Below, one piece after another: positions 43,372-54,862 of a stretch of DNA of 64,000 nucleotides. The first letter of the stretch is position 1. The number at the start of each line of letters is the position of its first letter. The notes under the pieces are model-generated. The model was given only the letters and a program-made list of their open reading frames with translations, was not told the origin of the DNA and did not search any database. The DNA is from Agrocybe praecox. Lineage: Eukaryota > Basidiomycota > Agaricomycetes > Agaricales > Agrocybaceae. The position numbers were made by a program, and so were the translations under genes. The stretch is taken from NCBI GenBank assembly GCA_964017145.1, contig OZ024840.1:4899401-4963400 (forward strand). The letters run 5' to 3'.

Positions 43372-43965
43372 CATACATGAAACCTGGGCAGTTGACTGAC
43401 AAGGCTCATACATCAGGGTGGGCAACTGCCCAAGTGGGCAGTGACATATGAGTGCTTATAAAGCGCACCAGAGTGGCCATAAGGGCTGAGTGGGCGGAAT
43501 TGGTAGATGCCTTAGTCAAACATACATAAACAATGCATGATTTGGCCATTTTTGCAGTATTTAGGCAATAACGGAAGAATGGATGGGTGGTTTGAGGCGC
43601 TTGTTGGGAGGTTAGGATCAGATAATTAATGCTGATTTTTTGGCGCCCTTTGCCCCACCAAAAAGAGACATGACGGGATGGATGCGCAAAAGCGAAACCG
43701 GATGACGTGTTATTTTTGGACATTATAATATTCTTTTGGGCGCTGCGCTATTTTTAATTATGATATGATCAATTTTGTACTATATTTATTTCACATATAT
43801 ATTTTGTAGCCTAGATTAGATTAGATAGAAAAAAAAGCGAACTATGTTTTGAGGTGGCTCTTCTCAATTTGGCAGTTACTGCCATTTTGGTGCATCCTTC
43901 TTAAAACATATAAAATTCATAAATTTTTTGTTTTGTTTTATTGTGTATACTACAGTACATTGAAC
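43372..43965. repeat. 594-bp dispersed repeat, copy 2
   Basis: Same orientation and length as 8108-8701, with only a few substitutions (for example GAGTGGGCGG against GAGTGAGCGG and GCGCTATTT against GCACTATTT). The sequence left of both copies shares TAGCAGTTA, hinting at a common insertion context. The diverged tandem tail of copy 1 is absent here. Confidence 0.8.
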
Positions 43966-44340
43966 TAATACATATATTTATTGACTAATTTCAAAAGAGC
44001 AGAAGAAGAGAGCGAGGAGCAAGCAGAATAACGAGAAGGAAGGAAGCGAGCGCAAAGACGATGAATACGAAACCGAGAACGATGTGCGTTCTCGATTTCG
44101 CATGTCTCTCTTCCTCGCCGTTCCCTCTACTTGTCATCCATCTTACTCGCCAGCCAACCCCCCCTGCTCTGCCTACGCAAACCTCTGCCTCTCATTCCTT
44201 CTCCACCCCCTCCCGTCCTTCGGGAGCCACCTCCTCATGTTCGTGCTGGGTTTTACTCGTGGTGGTGCATGCAGAGGCAGGGGTGGCAAGTGGTGGAGAG
44301 GTTGGAAGGTGAGGAAGGAGATGCCGGCGGGTAGGCATGA
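43966..44340. other. Spacer ending in remnant of the GC-rich repeat
   Basis: The last ~60 bases (inverted) read TCATGCCTACCCGCCGGCA and CTCCTTCCTCACCTTCC, matching the continuation of the repeat at 36086-36120. This is the key evidence for the inversion described under findings. Confidence 0.7.
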
Positions 44341-45231
44341 CAGCCATAGCAGTCACATTTCTATATGAATATTGGTAGCTGCCCAACACTATGATACATC
44401 CAGAATGGTACTTGCCTGGCCTGGTAGTTGCCAGACTCCTCTGCTTCACTGCATATATGGTTGACTGGTCATGTGCTGTGACTAGTTGTTACTGATTGCA
44501 TCAAAATACAAAAGCATGACTTTTTGCTTGCCTCTATTTATATATTCAGGGTCCACTGCCACAATTTTATGGCCTCAAATACAAACAAATAATAAATATG
44601 CTATGATCAGCCACCAACACACCCAAACACCAAACAACTTGGAACTTAAGTGATGTCACACCCAAGTACTTTAATAAGGCAAGTGAACTTTGGACTTTGA
44701 GGTTTTAGCATAAAGGCCCATCAACACATAATGATGGCAACTAAGACAAGACCAAATAAGATCAAATCTATTTTTAGAACAGATTTATTTTTAGCCCGAT
44801 CTATTTTTAGAACATTTTACATATTTGGATAGATCAAGCCTAAAATGGTATAGTACGCATTTTTTGATGATTTTAGAACAAATATTTGGCCCTGTACAAA
44901 TATTTTGATTATTTATTTTGATTTGTATCCGGCTTTCTGCGGATATTTTGCGTTTTGTGGCTGAACCATGGATGATTATGTAATAAAAAATATTTAGCAT
45001 AGCTTTTGAATTTTTCTCTACAACTTTATTTTTTGGTGGCTGTGCACCAGATCACATGACTTTCACCTGACTATAGGTGGCTGTGCACTCTATCACATGA
45101 CTATCACATGATAATAGACATATACATGAAGTTGGACTGGCAACTGCCAGGCCAGGCAAGTACCATTCTGGATGTATCATAGTGTTGGGCAGATACCAAT
45201 GCATCATATATAAAAAGGACTGCTATAGGTG
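44341..45231 (-). mobile_element. Non-autonomous TIR DNA transposon, copy B (891 bp)
   Basis: Inverted, near-identical copy of 36304-37194 with the same length and the same ends. Its left outside flank (GGCATGA, inverted TCATGCC) matches the left flank of copy A, not a duplication at its own right flank. Its right flank is the C-terminal part of the ribonucleotide reductase gene. Confidence 0.88.
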
Positions 45232-46196
45232 TAACATCCAGATTTTTGAGACTATCTAACACGCTGCTCTTGGGTGACAACAAGTGCTTCAAGCCTTATA
45301 CCAGGTATGTTTTTCTCTTTTACGTATTACCGATTAATATTTATGCCAATTCTTAGCAACATCTACACACATCGTGTGCTTGCTGGTGAATTCCAAATTG
45401 TTTGCCCTTGGATCCTTCGTGAACTTGTCGACCTTGGCTTGTGGGACGATAACGTGAAGAACATGATCATCGCACATAACGGATCCGTTCAAAGCATCCA
45501 CACCATGCCTGACGACGTCAAGGCTATTTACAAGACAGTTTGGGAAATCAGTCAGAAGGTCCTCGATCTTGCTGCTGACCGTGGTGCTTCCATTTGCCAG
45601 GGCCACTCTCTCAACGTGCATTTGCAAGCTCCTACCATGGGTCAGTTGACGAGCATGCACTTCTACGGATGGAAGAAGGGTTTGAAAACCGGCATGTACT
45701 ACCTGCGCACCCGACCTGCTGCTCAGGCTATTCAATTTACCATGGACCAAAGTGTTCTTGCCAGCGCCAAGCAGCAAAATGCAGACGCGAAGACTCTGCG
45801 CGCAACCAATGCTGCTGCTGCTCGCACTACCCTGAGGCCCGCTGTTCGCCCCACTGGCATCCCTCTTCATCTCCATTTCCTCCACGGTCTGTTGCTACTC
45901 CTTCACCTATAGCCACTCTGGTACCTGTGATTCCTGTTACAATTAAACAGAAGCCTGTCTCACCATCTCCGCTGAAGTTCGTCGACTCGACTTCGACTCG
46001 ACTCCCTTCTATCACTCCCTCGTCGTCGACCAAGACTGCCGTCGATTCCACCGCCGAGTCCTCCCTTTCCACCTCCCTTGTGGCCCTCTCACTCGACGAA
46101 AAGACAAGAAAAGCAGCTGAAGAACCTGCCCCCGACCCTTTTCTGCTCGCTGCTGAATGCCTTGGCTACAATGCTAAAACGTGTGTGGTCTTCTAG
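45232..46196 (+). pseudogene. Ribonucleotide reductase large subunit, C-terminal part
   Basis: Just right of TIR copy B: LLGDNKCFKPYT, intron 45305-45355, SNIYTHRVLAGEFQIVCPW, WDDNVKNMIIAHNGSVQ, IYKTVWEISQKVLDLAADRG and SMHFYGWKKGLKTGMYYLRT, RPAAQAIQF, the conserved C-terminal region of class I R1. A frameshift near 45840-45900 separates this from a Ser/Pro linker frame (SVATPSPIATLVPV, LVALSLDEKTRKAAEEP) that ends NAKTCVVF-stop at 46196, a degenerate version of the redox-active CxxC tail expected in R1. It is not functional. It would complete the fragment at 37195-38180 if the intervening segment were re-inverted, apart from a deletion of about 230 residues. Confidence 0.85.
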
Positions 46197-47730
46197 CGGC
46201 ATCCGTGCTGGCGTAGCCAGTGGTGCAACCATCACCACGGTAATGTACCGGCCACGAGCGCTCCAAGATTGAGAATTGCGGCGCCCATTGTTTACTGTTT
46301 ACAATGCACTATTGCCGCCCCCACTGCTGCTTGTGCACCCTAGTTATATTACCTTCCTAGTTTCCGTATTCCTATTTACCATTAGTTACATCCATTCAAG
46401 TAGTACTGTGACAAGAGCCGTATGTGATGATTTTCATATGTAGAGGGTTGGCAGAAGTTATATATTCCAATATAGACTCCAATTAAATTCTAAATTCATG
46501 AGTATCTCCCGTTCAGTACTCATTAAAATTCCTTATAAGCTGAAAGTGTGGGAAAACACAATTGTGCATAATGGTGAATTCCCATGGCGGAACGATCACA
46601 TGATATTCTGTGATTTTACAGCGCAAAGACTCAGGCGCCCCACAGAAACTAGGTTATTATAACATGGCCCTCCGTCTTTTCCCAGAAAGTGATATCGCCA
46701 TCGCAATTCAACACCTCGACGAATGTAACACCACACCTGAGGTTCGGGAAGCAACGAGGCGGCTAAAGGCAATCCTTTCAAGTTCACAGCAACACAATCA
46801 CGAATCATCTGGCGGGACGGTTGGTAGGCGCGATCGAGTACGACCAGAGGTTCTTTCACATAGAATGAGTCCCATTAACGACATTTATCATAGCCTGGCG
46901 TACCTCACTGAACTCTTGTCCTCCCAGGGCCATCGTCTGGCGTGGTTGAACCCAATAATCTATCACCTAAGGTATGTGCTCAGTGAGTGATGTCATAATT
47001 GATAGACTTACGTGCCCTTTCCGCCAGAGTCCTCTTGCGCTGTTGCCGCTTTTACCTGAGCCAAGCTCCTTATCATGTGAAGTAGGTTTTCTTTTGGGTT
47101 TGTAAATTTGTATTCAAATCTGAAGACTTGCCTGCTTCATTTGATAGCATGCACCTTGCGATGCCGTTACCCAGGCGCCATTAGCGCCGGGTCATACCAG
47201 CCATTTTGCGTTTCGAAATCGGAATTCGAGCACTATTCCACCGCACGTATGTCGCCGCACCATAGCTGTCGTCCAGCCTCCGTCACCGTTAATGTTTGGT
47301 ACCATCAAAGAAGTGAGTTTCATTTTCGTTCTGAAACTTGGATTCCAGGCTTACCTGTTTGAATCCAGTGTGTACATTGCCCCACAGCCACTGGCACCCA
47401 GCTCCTGTCGTGCTCTTGCGTTATCAAACGAGATGATGCGTTCGACGAGGTAAGCGGCATCCTCAATATTGTATATTGTGACCAGTGACTTACATGCTTT
47501 CTTGACCAGAATTCTCTGTATCCAGCATCGTCGGTTCTGACTGCAACAGATGCTTCGTGTGAGGTAAGTTTTATTTTCGTTCTGAAAGTTGTATTTCAGC
47601 CTTACCTGTTTGAATCTGCAGCACATACGTTGCCCCACTGTCACCGGCACCCAGCCTTCGTTGTTATCTGATGCTCTCAAAGTTAACAATGTGTTGCATG
47701 AGGTACTGGTAGAACTTACTTTAAAATTAC
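46197..47730. other. Unassigned, with a diverged tandem duplication
   Basis: No recognised gene; a frame at about 46622-46990 (MALRLFPESDIAIAIQHLDE) may be an exon of an unknown protein. Two tandem-like diverged copies are visible at about 47305-47450 and 47570-47705 (GTTTTCATTTTCGTTCTGAAA / CTTACCTGTTTGAATC / CATTGCCCCAC / CACCCAGC blocks in the same order). Confidence 0.35.
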
Positions 47731-47914
47731 CGTTACGGTGGCTCAGAACCGCATGGTAGGATTTTTGATTTTAGTTTTTGATTTTGATCGTTTGATCAAT
47801 AAGCGTGGCTTCGGCTAACCGTTTTCGGACCGTCGCCTCAGGCCTGTACCCCCGCCCATCGTCGAAACCTTTGATGAAGACATATTTCCCTACGCATATC
47901 TCTGTATATCGTCG
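47731..47914 (-). repeat. Inverted repeat arm 1 with a coding remnant
   Basis: About 184 bp, over 90% identical to the reverse complement of 48925-49107. On the minus strand it encodes RYTEICVGKYVFIKGFDDG, RGYRPE and RLAEATLIDQTIKIKN before a stop; arm 2 encodes the same peptide on the plus strand. Unknown protein family. Confidence 0.7.
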
Positions 47915-48924
47915 GGACACCAGAGATAATTGAGCAACTCTGGACGGTTTCATATAGCTCTACCGCCGTATTCTCAAGTGTACATGTGCGTGCCGTGTGT
48001 GAGTGCAGGCGGTACATTATGAGAAATGGTCGGTGATCTCGGCGAGGCTTAACGGGACTTCAAATTTTTGAATGAACTCCCGCCGTACTTATATCAACGT
48101 TTTCATAGCGATTCAATCAAATTTACAATTGACTTGAGAATGAAATTACGTAGCATACTTTGTAGTAAATGCACAATGAATATCGGGACTCGATTATACC
48201 TGATTAAAATTACCATGATATTGAACAGGGATGCCTCTTATGACGACTGCCACAAGGGGAGTGAGCTAGGAAAGCTAATTACAATGGTCACTGGTTACGA
48301 CACTAAGTTGAAGAAGTTTCCTAATAGCATATATAATAATAAGTATCACTCGAGAACGAGCTTGGCGACCGATATGGGAGACCGAGCTCAGCAATATTCT
48401 TTACGAACACGAGCCCGGCCTTTTCACCTCGGGATATCAAAAAAACAACCAATTACACTTGAAGGGTGAATGTTGATCTCCTATAATTTTGCTCAACGAA
48501 TCGATATGTACGAGAACCCGACACGATTTGGTGGCAAACACCGCCTGATCCCAGTCCCTGACGAGGTCCTCGATGAGTTTCTTGCAAAATATGATTGCCC
48601 AGACCTTCTGCAATTTGGAAGCGACGAGACTATGGGCATGTGTGAAAATGTTTATACATCCATAGGAGAACCTCGCCTTTCAGCGAAGGGTGGCTGGAAT
48701 GTCTTCAATCTCACGATCCAGTATTATATACTTGAATCTGGAATTCAATACTACGTGTAGACACAGACACAATCCTTTCTTTTACTAGAACACAGTTGCC
48801 CTTTCACAACACGAAAACGACGAAGTCTCGACGAGATCGCCGATCTGTATTACTTTCCTCGATGCTCATCCCCGTAACCACCTCTGTTCCAGTTGAGAGT
48901 ACAAAGTAATTAGCTCTGTTGTAA
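47915..48924. other. Spacer between inverted repeat arms
   Basis: About 1 kb. A plus-strand frame near 48470-48760 (YENPTRFGGKHRLIPVPDEV, LQFGSDETMGMCEN) looks exon-like but is unrecognised. No transposase seen. Confidence 0.35.
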
Positions 48925-49107
48925 CGATGGTATACAGAGATATGCATAGGGAAATATGTCTTCGTCAATGGTTTCGACGATGGGCGGGGGTACAGGCCTG
49001 AGGTGACGGTCCAAAAACGGTTAGCCGAAGCCACGCTTATTGATCAAACGATCAAAATCAAAAACTAAAATCAAAAATCCTACCATGCGGTTCTGAGCCA
49101 CCGTAAC
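48925..49107 (+). repeat. Inverted repeat arm 2 with a coding remnant
   Basis: Reverse complement of 47731-47914 with scattered substitutions; encodes RWYTEICIGKYVFVNGFDDG and LAEATLIDQTIKIKN, then a stop, on the plus strand. Confidence 0.7.
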
Positions 49108-49392
49108 CATGGTGACTAACCTCGCTGATGTTATAGAATGCACCCGCTGCTATGTCATCGTTACCGCCATTGTCAACAGCACAAAACATACCTATGCGTG
49201 GGGTAAGCAGCTCGCATGTGAAATTAAATGCAAGCTCTTACCTTGTTAACGTTGCAGCATACATTTATGTCTGCCCTGTCGCCTCTATCGTCGTTTTCTA
49301 CCTTGTTGGATCCTTTATCGTGTGAGGTCCGTATCTAACTGCGATTATAATATGTCGGGACAGTTATCTATTTGCTATTGCAGCATACACCT

Positions 49393-52320
49393 ATGTATGC
49401 TTTCTCCGAAGGCCCTCTCGCGTTCTCGATGGATGTCAGTATGGACGATTCTAGCTCTTCTGTGCCGGTGCAAAGACTCGGACCTGTCAATCATGGCTCT
49501 AACCAGGCAGGCATCAATGAGGCTGGAAATTCTCGGAGTGTGTCTCAGGCTCCAGGGTTGAAGAAAAGGGGAAGGAAAGAGAAAGCCAAGCTCGTTCCCA
49601 TGGCTTCTCAAGTAAGAGTGGGGTCAGAACATCCCCAACCTCTGCCACCACCACCAAAGCAATGCGCCAGAGGTGCCGTTCCTGTTGGAACCTGGATAGG
49701 CGATCCTCGGGCTCGGAAACAAATTCAAGCTAATCGAGACCCAGAACTGTATGGTCCATTACAATCTTTGAACCAACCAGACTTGGATGAGGAGCAATTT
49801 CAGCGGTCTGAAACACCATTGGGAAGTTACCAGCTCAGCGACTCTATGTTCTCCATGCTCGACAACACGCTTCCATTAATTCTTCCTGAGCCAGAGCATC
49901 AGGCCCTTTCTCCTCAAGGATATCACTTTGTCCTATATCTTTGTGTCGCATGCCAACGCCTTTCACTCAACACAGACTCAAACCATCTCCAAAACCACTT
50001 GGCTGGTCTTTTTCAAAATTTGAGAAAGGAAATAATCAGCCGTCCGCCTGATGGTGGTGATACCAGTCATTATATAACAAGACTGATTAATCAACTTGCT
50101 GTGGCTGAAGATAAAATTCGACAAGCTGAATTTTCATTTATGATTGCGACAATTCAATTTAGAAATCAAATTGCCAGGTAAGTGTTCCTTTCAACGTATG
50201 TTTAAGAAATTCACTTACACACTTATAGTATATGCAATGCAAGGAAGCAGACGAAGCAAGCTGTTCTTAGGTTGCTTGAAAAGCAAACCGGTAAATCAGA
50301 GGCAGTCTTGGCTCGATATGTGTCTGATGGTGCAAAGTACTCGATCTTAGCTAGTGGAGGTATGAATTCTAGTTCTTTGTAAATTTATTTGCTAACTTTA
50401 GCCTCTATCAGGTACCATATTTCTTTTGGCTATTATCGCTGTTGCTGGTCTAAAGCCAATGATACATGATCTCAAAATGGACATCCTTTTACGCCTCAGC
50501 TATATGTTCAAGTGTCCAAACCCCAGTGAGTTTTCCAGCCCTTTTATTTTGTCGCCTTCTTACCTCTATTTAGCCCAACCAGCTGGTAAACATATCATTG
50601 AAGATATCATTCCTTTGATATTAGCATTGCGCCAGAAATATCGGTTGACTTTTTCGACCATGTTTACGCAAGAGATTGTTCAAACTGAGGGCTTTATGTC
50701 TGATATGGAAGTCGGCAACTTGAAGCAATCTGATACTTTTTTTAACTCAATGACTTACAAGTATGATTTCATGTTCTCTATGTGCCTTTCATGATCTGAC
50801 CCAATTATGCAGCGCCCTTATCAAGCAATGTTGTCCATTTACTTGGCAGTTATGCCTTACACCTCTTGATGATTCCATTCAGGTTCTTTCATGTGTCCCA
50901 TTTTCATACATCAATCTTCTTCCTTATCCAATGAACGACAATCTTTCAAGCTTTGTTCTTACACAATCACAAGCGATTGATGAGGTAATTCCAACTATTC
51001 ATGGAAAATTGACACCAATTTGCACAATAGATACACCTTTCAATCCTCAACATGAGAAAAATGCATCAATGCAGTATCCGCGAGCTCATGAAAATAAGCC
51101 ACTCACCGAAAAACATCATTTCTTTACGAAAGCAGAGCGAAAATATGCCCAAAAAGCAGAGGTTCCTATTTCACCAGAGGAGCTGGAAACCATGGTATGT
51201 CTCTGCTTATTTCTTTCTTAGAAGAGGCTACAATTGAATATGATGGTTAGCTTTGCAAACAGCTTAGTCGCGGCAAAAAAACTGATGGAAAATATCTCCA
51301 TGTTCTTCAGAAAATACTGAAAGGGTAAGTGTTTTTACCCTAGCGCTTTTTATATTTTTCATTATGTATTCAGAGAACCCCTTCGCTTCAATGATTGTAA
51401 TGGGGATTTTTTTGCCATACTCTGCCCCCACATGCCTGATCACCTTCGCAATAAACTGCTGCCTTTTCTCAAGCTGTGCACCGGTGATCAACTCCAGTAT
51501 ACTGATTCAGAAGCTGGAGGAAAGGCATTTTCATTCTCTGCATTTCATTTTTACTGGTGGAACAAATACAGGGCACACGTAAGTCAGTGTCTTTGATTTT
51601 ATGTCCATTAATTGAAGTTAAATGCATTAGGGACATGCAGCGCCATCTGATATAGAGCCATCTGCGCTTTGAAAGGAAGGCAATAAGCGCCTCAATAGCT
51701 CTCAATATGTTCCTCATACAATCCGAGAAATTCATGAACATTTGGAAGAGTATCAAAGCCTTAAAAATTGCTTTGAGGAAGTATTCGTGTGGATAAAAAC
51801 AGAGGTACATTATTTCATATAAATAATATCTTGATAAATTTCTGAATAAAAACCTTAGCTTGAACGTCTTCTTCCCAAGCAGTATGAAACCATTTACCAA
51901 TTCGCCGAAGTCTTTCCCTGTGATGCCTTTTCGCCTACTCATCCATTCAGTGGGTTTGTCATCAACTTCAATATTACAACCCAGATTCACAGGGATACCA
52001 ATGACAATGTACTCTGCATTGTGATGGCCATTAGTGATGATGCCTGTACTGGTGGGGACTTATGCCTTCTTGAGCCTGGTCTTCGCATTGAGCTCAAGAG
52101 TGGTGATATGATAATCTTTCGCTCCAAAGATATTACTCATTTCAATCTTCACTTCAAGGGAGTGCGTGCATCGCTTGTTCTTCATTCAGATAGCTTTGGC
52201 GATAATTGGGTTGAAGATCGCAATGGCTGGGAACACAACGTTTATATGCATACAAAGGACAAACTAACAGATAATTGGCAGCACAGTATTTTTATGCACG
52301 TTGAAACAGGGCTAACCTAA
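49393..52320 (+). pseudogene. TET/JBP-like 2OG-Fe(II) dioxygenase gene with one in-frame TGA
   Basis: Nine exons (49393-50177, 50229-50359, 50412-50525, 50574-50760, 50813-51194, 51251-51324, 51374-51578, 51631-51804, 51859-52320) sum to 838 codons in one frame. Residues 1-260 are unfamiliar, with a basic KKRGRKEKAKL patch. The C-terminal domain has PFSGFVINFNITTQIHRD (His 728, Asp 730: iron ligands), GGDLCLLEPGLRIELKSGD, SKDITHFN (His 778, third ligand) and FKGVRASLVLHSD (Arg 787, 2-oxoglutarate contact), the layout of fungal TET/JBP-type dioxygenases that oxidise 5-methylcytosine. TGA at 51670-51672 (codon 640) replaces an expected Arg (SALRKEGNKR) and would remove the catalytic domain. It is followed after 148 bp by a DUF6532-like gene. 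The start codon is uncertain; an upstream exon is possible. Confidence 0.75.
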
Positions 52321-52468
52321 TTTCTTGGTAGTATACTTGTATTTGTGTTTCATCAATTTTTATTTACCACTCGTTCGATTTTTATTTTCACCTTTCTCTA
52401 CCATACTATTGACTTTCTCTATTTTACTTTGCGCAACTTACTATACTCAATCTTTCTTAAAATCTCAC

Positions 52469-54475
52469 ATGGCTTCACATACAACACGTCAATCTGGTTC
52501 TGCAAAATCTGGCTCTGGAAAAACTCAAAAGGCGAGCAGCAAAAGTGCAGGCGGCAAAAGTGCAAGCAGCAAACGTGGAAAGAGTCAACCTAAGACTAAG
52601 ACTGTTTCCCCTATCGACCTTGCAGACTTAACTGACCAACAATGTCTGCAACTACTAAAGGCGCTACAGACAACAGTTGGAGCTCAAAGAAAAGACATGG
52701 AGCAGGCAGAGACCCTTAGTACGTGACAATTTATAAAGTTTTACCTTGCATTCATTATAAAATATTTTATCTAGCCATTCAAAAGAGGAACCGGGCTCTT
52801 ATGCAAGAAGAAAATCAAGGGGAGGAGTCCTCTGGGGGAGAGAGTGATACAAATCACTCTCAAAGGTCTAAACGCCCACGTACAGCAGGTCTTAGTGAAG
52901 GAGAAGAAGAGTTGGCAAAAACACTAGGGCCTACTCCTCCAGCCTCATTCGTACCTGATGAAGAACCAACTGGCATGGAATCAGAGGACAACAATGACAA
53001 TGACAATGGTGGAGATATTGAAAGTGTCACGGGAGAGATGGATGATGATGAGCATGAGGTGCAGAACTTTGACGATAGCTCACCGAGAACTGGACTCTGG
53101 GATGATAATAATGGCGTAAAAATCTTCATGCAATGCTTATAGAATTGGTACTAATTATTGCACCTCAGATGATTTTTCAGGATACAGCCAGTCTTACCAG
53201 CCAAAGCTCAACGCCAACAAGGGGCTCACGTTCTAACAAAGTAACAGAAAATGACTTTTCATCCAGGACCAAGAAACTTGCAATTGCCACTAAGAATCAT
53301 GTACGCACCACTACCATTTATAATACACCTTTTCCTCCTGTAAGCAAGTCAGGTCGCTGGGAATTTGCGTGGTCTACAATTAAAGAAGCTACCACAATTG
53401 GCCCTCAACAAGAACAGACTCAGCTTCAGGAAGCGCTGAAGAAGGCAGCAAGAAATGATGATATTAAAAAAGATTTAATTACGATTGTACGTTGATACGT
53501 TACATCCGGACCAGTGTCTAACCTTGGATTGTTTTACTCCAGACCATGTATTCCCGCTCATATCTTCTCAGTAACATTATTTCCAAGGCTCGCGAGCGGG
53601 TTCGCGCTCATTTTCATCTTAACGGATCCCCTGATGAGGTCAAAGAGTCAGCTGAGTGGCTACTATTGAATGCACACTTTACTTACAGTGATATTGATGT
53701 TGAGGTATGTGGTTTTTTACTATCGCTAAAGCATGCTCAAGTAATTTTTCTTTTTAGAAACGAACATTCAATCAAAACAAGCCTTTTGGTTGTGAACTCC
53801 TCATCGAAATTATAGAGGCCCAATGGTTTCCTTCCGCAAGGTCGAAGGCAGATCTCGGAACCACCACTCGCATCATTAGAGACAATGACTTGCCACTCTC
53901 CATCATTTTTTTAGTTGCTACCGCTGTGCATAAAAAATCCTGCTCATGTATTTTGTCTAACCATTATATTCAGATCTAGCACGCCCTTAAAGAGTGGTGC
54001 AATAATGGAAGAAAGGCCATTCATATTCACTTTTCGGAAGACCTTGCTAAGCAATTGTATGTTCTCTACTGTTGTGTTGACTTGACTTGACTTTACTAAT
54101 CACTGTACTAGCTATGAGCAACATCATACCAACTGGAAGATTATCGAAGAACGCACAGAAGTCTGGGGTACATATTGGAAGGCTGAAATGTTGCGTCAAA
54201 TTATGTTCGTAGCTTTCATTTCACTCAGGCGTTTTGATAACTCATGCAAACAAACGTCCAGGATTAGAAACAAAGACACTTCCTCCAGGCTTGCCTCTGA
54301 AAAGGATATAGAGAACTGCGGCGTTAACTTTGAAGCATTGGACCGCATTGCTTGTGAAGCTCTTGGAAGAGAGAGCACTGCCGCAGATACTCTCTCTATC
54401 AGCACCATATCTCCCATCAGCAGCACCAGCACCAATCATCTTGATGCCAGTAACAGCAATGCCAGTAATTTTTAG
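52469..54475 (+). CDS. DUF6532-like protein, 559 aa
   Basis: Seven exons (52469-52718, 52775-53115, 53169-53486, 53543-53704, 53758-53925, 53980-54056, 54112-54475) join in phase to 560 codons. Residues 1-90 are Ser/Lys-rich and strongly basic (GKTQKASSKSAGGKSASSKR), then a short amphipathic segment (DLADLTDQQCLQLLKALQTT), a long acidic region (EDNNDNDNGGDIE) and a nuclear-localisation-like RSKRPR. The C-terminal ~230 residues have the helical pattern of DUF6532: SKARERVRAHFHL, ELLIEIIEAQWF, PLSIIFLVATA, HALKEWCNNG, FSEDLAKQFYEQHHTNW. The intron after LVATA has a weak GTGCAT donor. No stop or shift was found, so unlike its neighbour it looks intact. Function unknown; the basic and acidic stretches suggest a nuclear, perhaps DNA-associated, role. 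Confidence 0.65.
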
Positions 54476-54621
54476 CAGTTTAGACCCCTCCACTGTTCAT
54501 TTTTCCATTTCGTTTTCTACCAACATCATTTCATACTTTTACAACTGTTTACTTCTATGAGCTGTCTGTCTACAATCTACGATGGGCTCCATATATAATT
54601 AATTGATTTTCTATCACCTGA

Positions 54622-54862
54622 AAGTGTCTCCATGTTAATGGTCTGAGTCTCCCCATTGACTATCAGAGTCTCCCCATTGACTATATAAGTCTCTGCATTG
54701 ACTATTGAAATCTCCACGTTGACTATATGAGTCCCCGCGTTGACTATATGAGTCCCCGCGTTGACTATATGAGTCCCCGCATTGATTATATGAGTCTCCA
54801 TGTTTACTATATGAGTCTCCATGCTGACTATCAGAGTCTCTGAACTGGCCATTGTAATCTTT
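54622..54862. repeat. 21-bp minisatellite
   Basis: About 11 tandem units with consensus near GAGTCCCCGCGTTGACTATAT; three central units (54729-54790) are almost identical and outer units diverge. Unit length is a multiple of three, so minus-strand frames encode 7-residue repeats (INAGTHIVNAGTHIVNAGTH in one frame, QRGDSYSQRGDSYSQRGD in another). No start or flanking gene supports real translation. Confidence 0.85.

Noticed and set aside
51631..51680. Alternative splice acceptor that would skip the TGA in the TET-like gene
   Set aside because: The alternative reading soon meets another stop and loses the conserved KEGNKR…VP block, so the TGA is better seen as a mutation.
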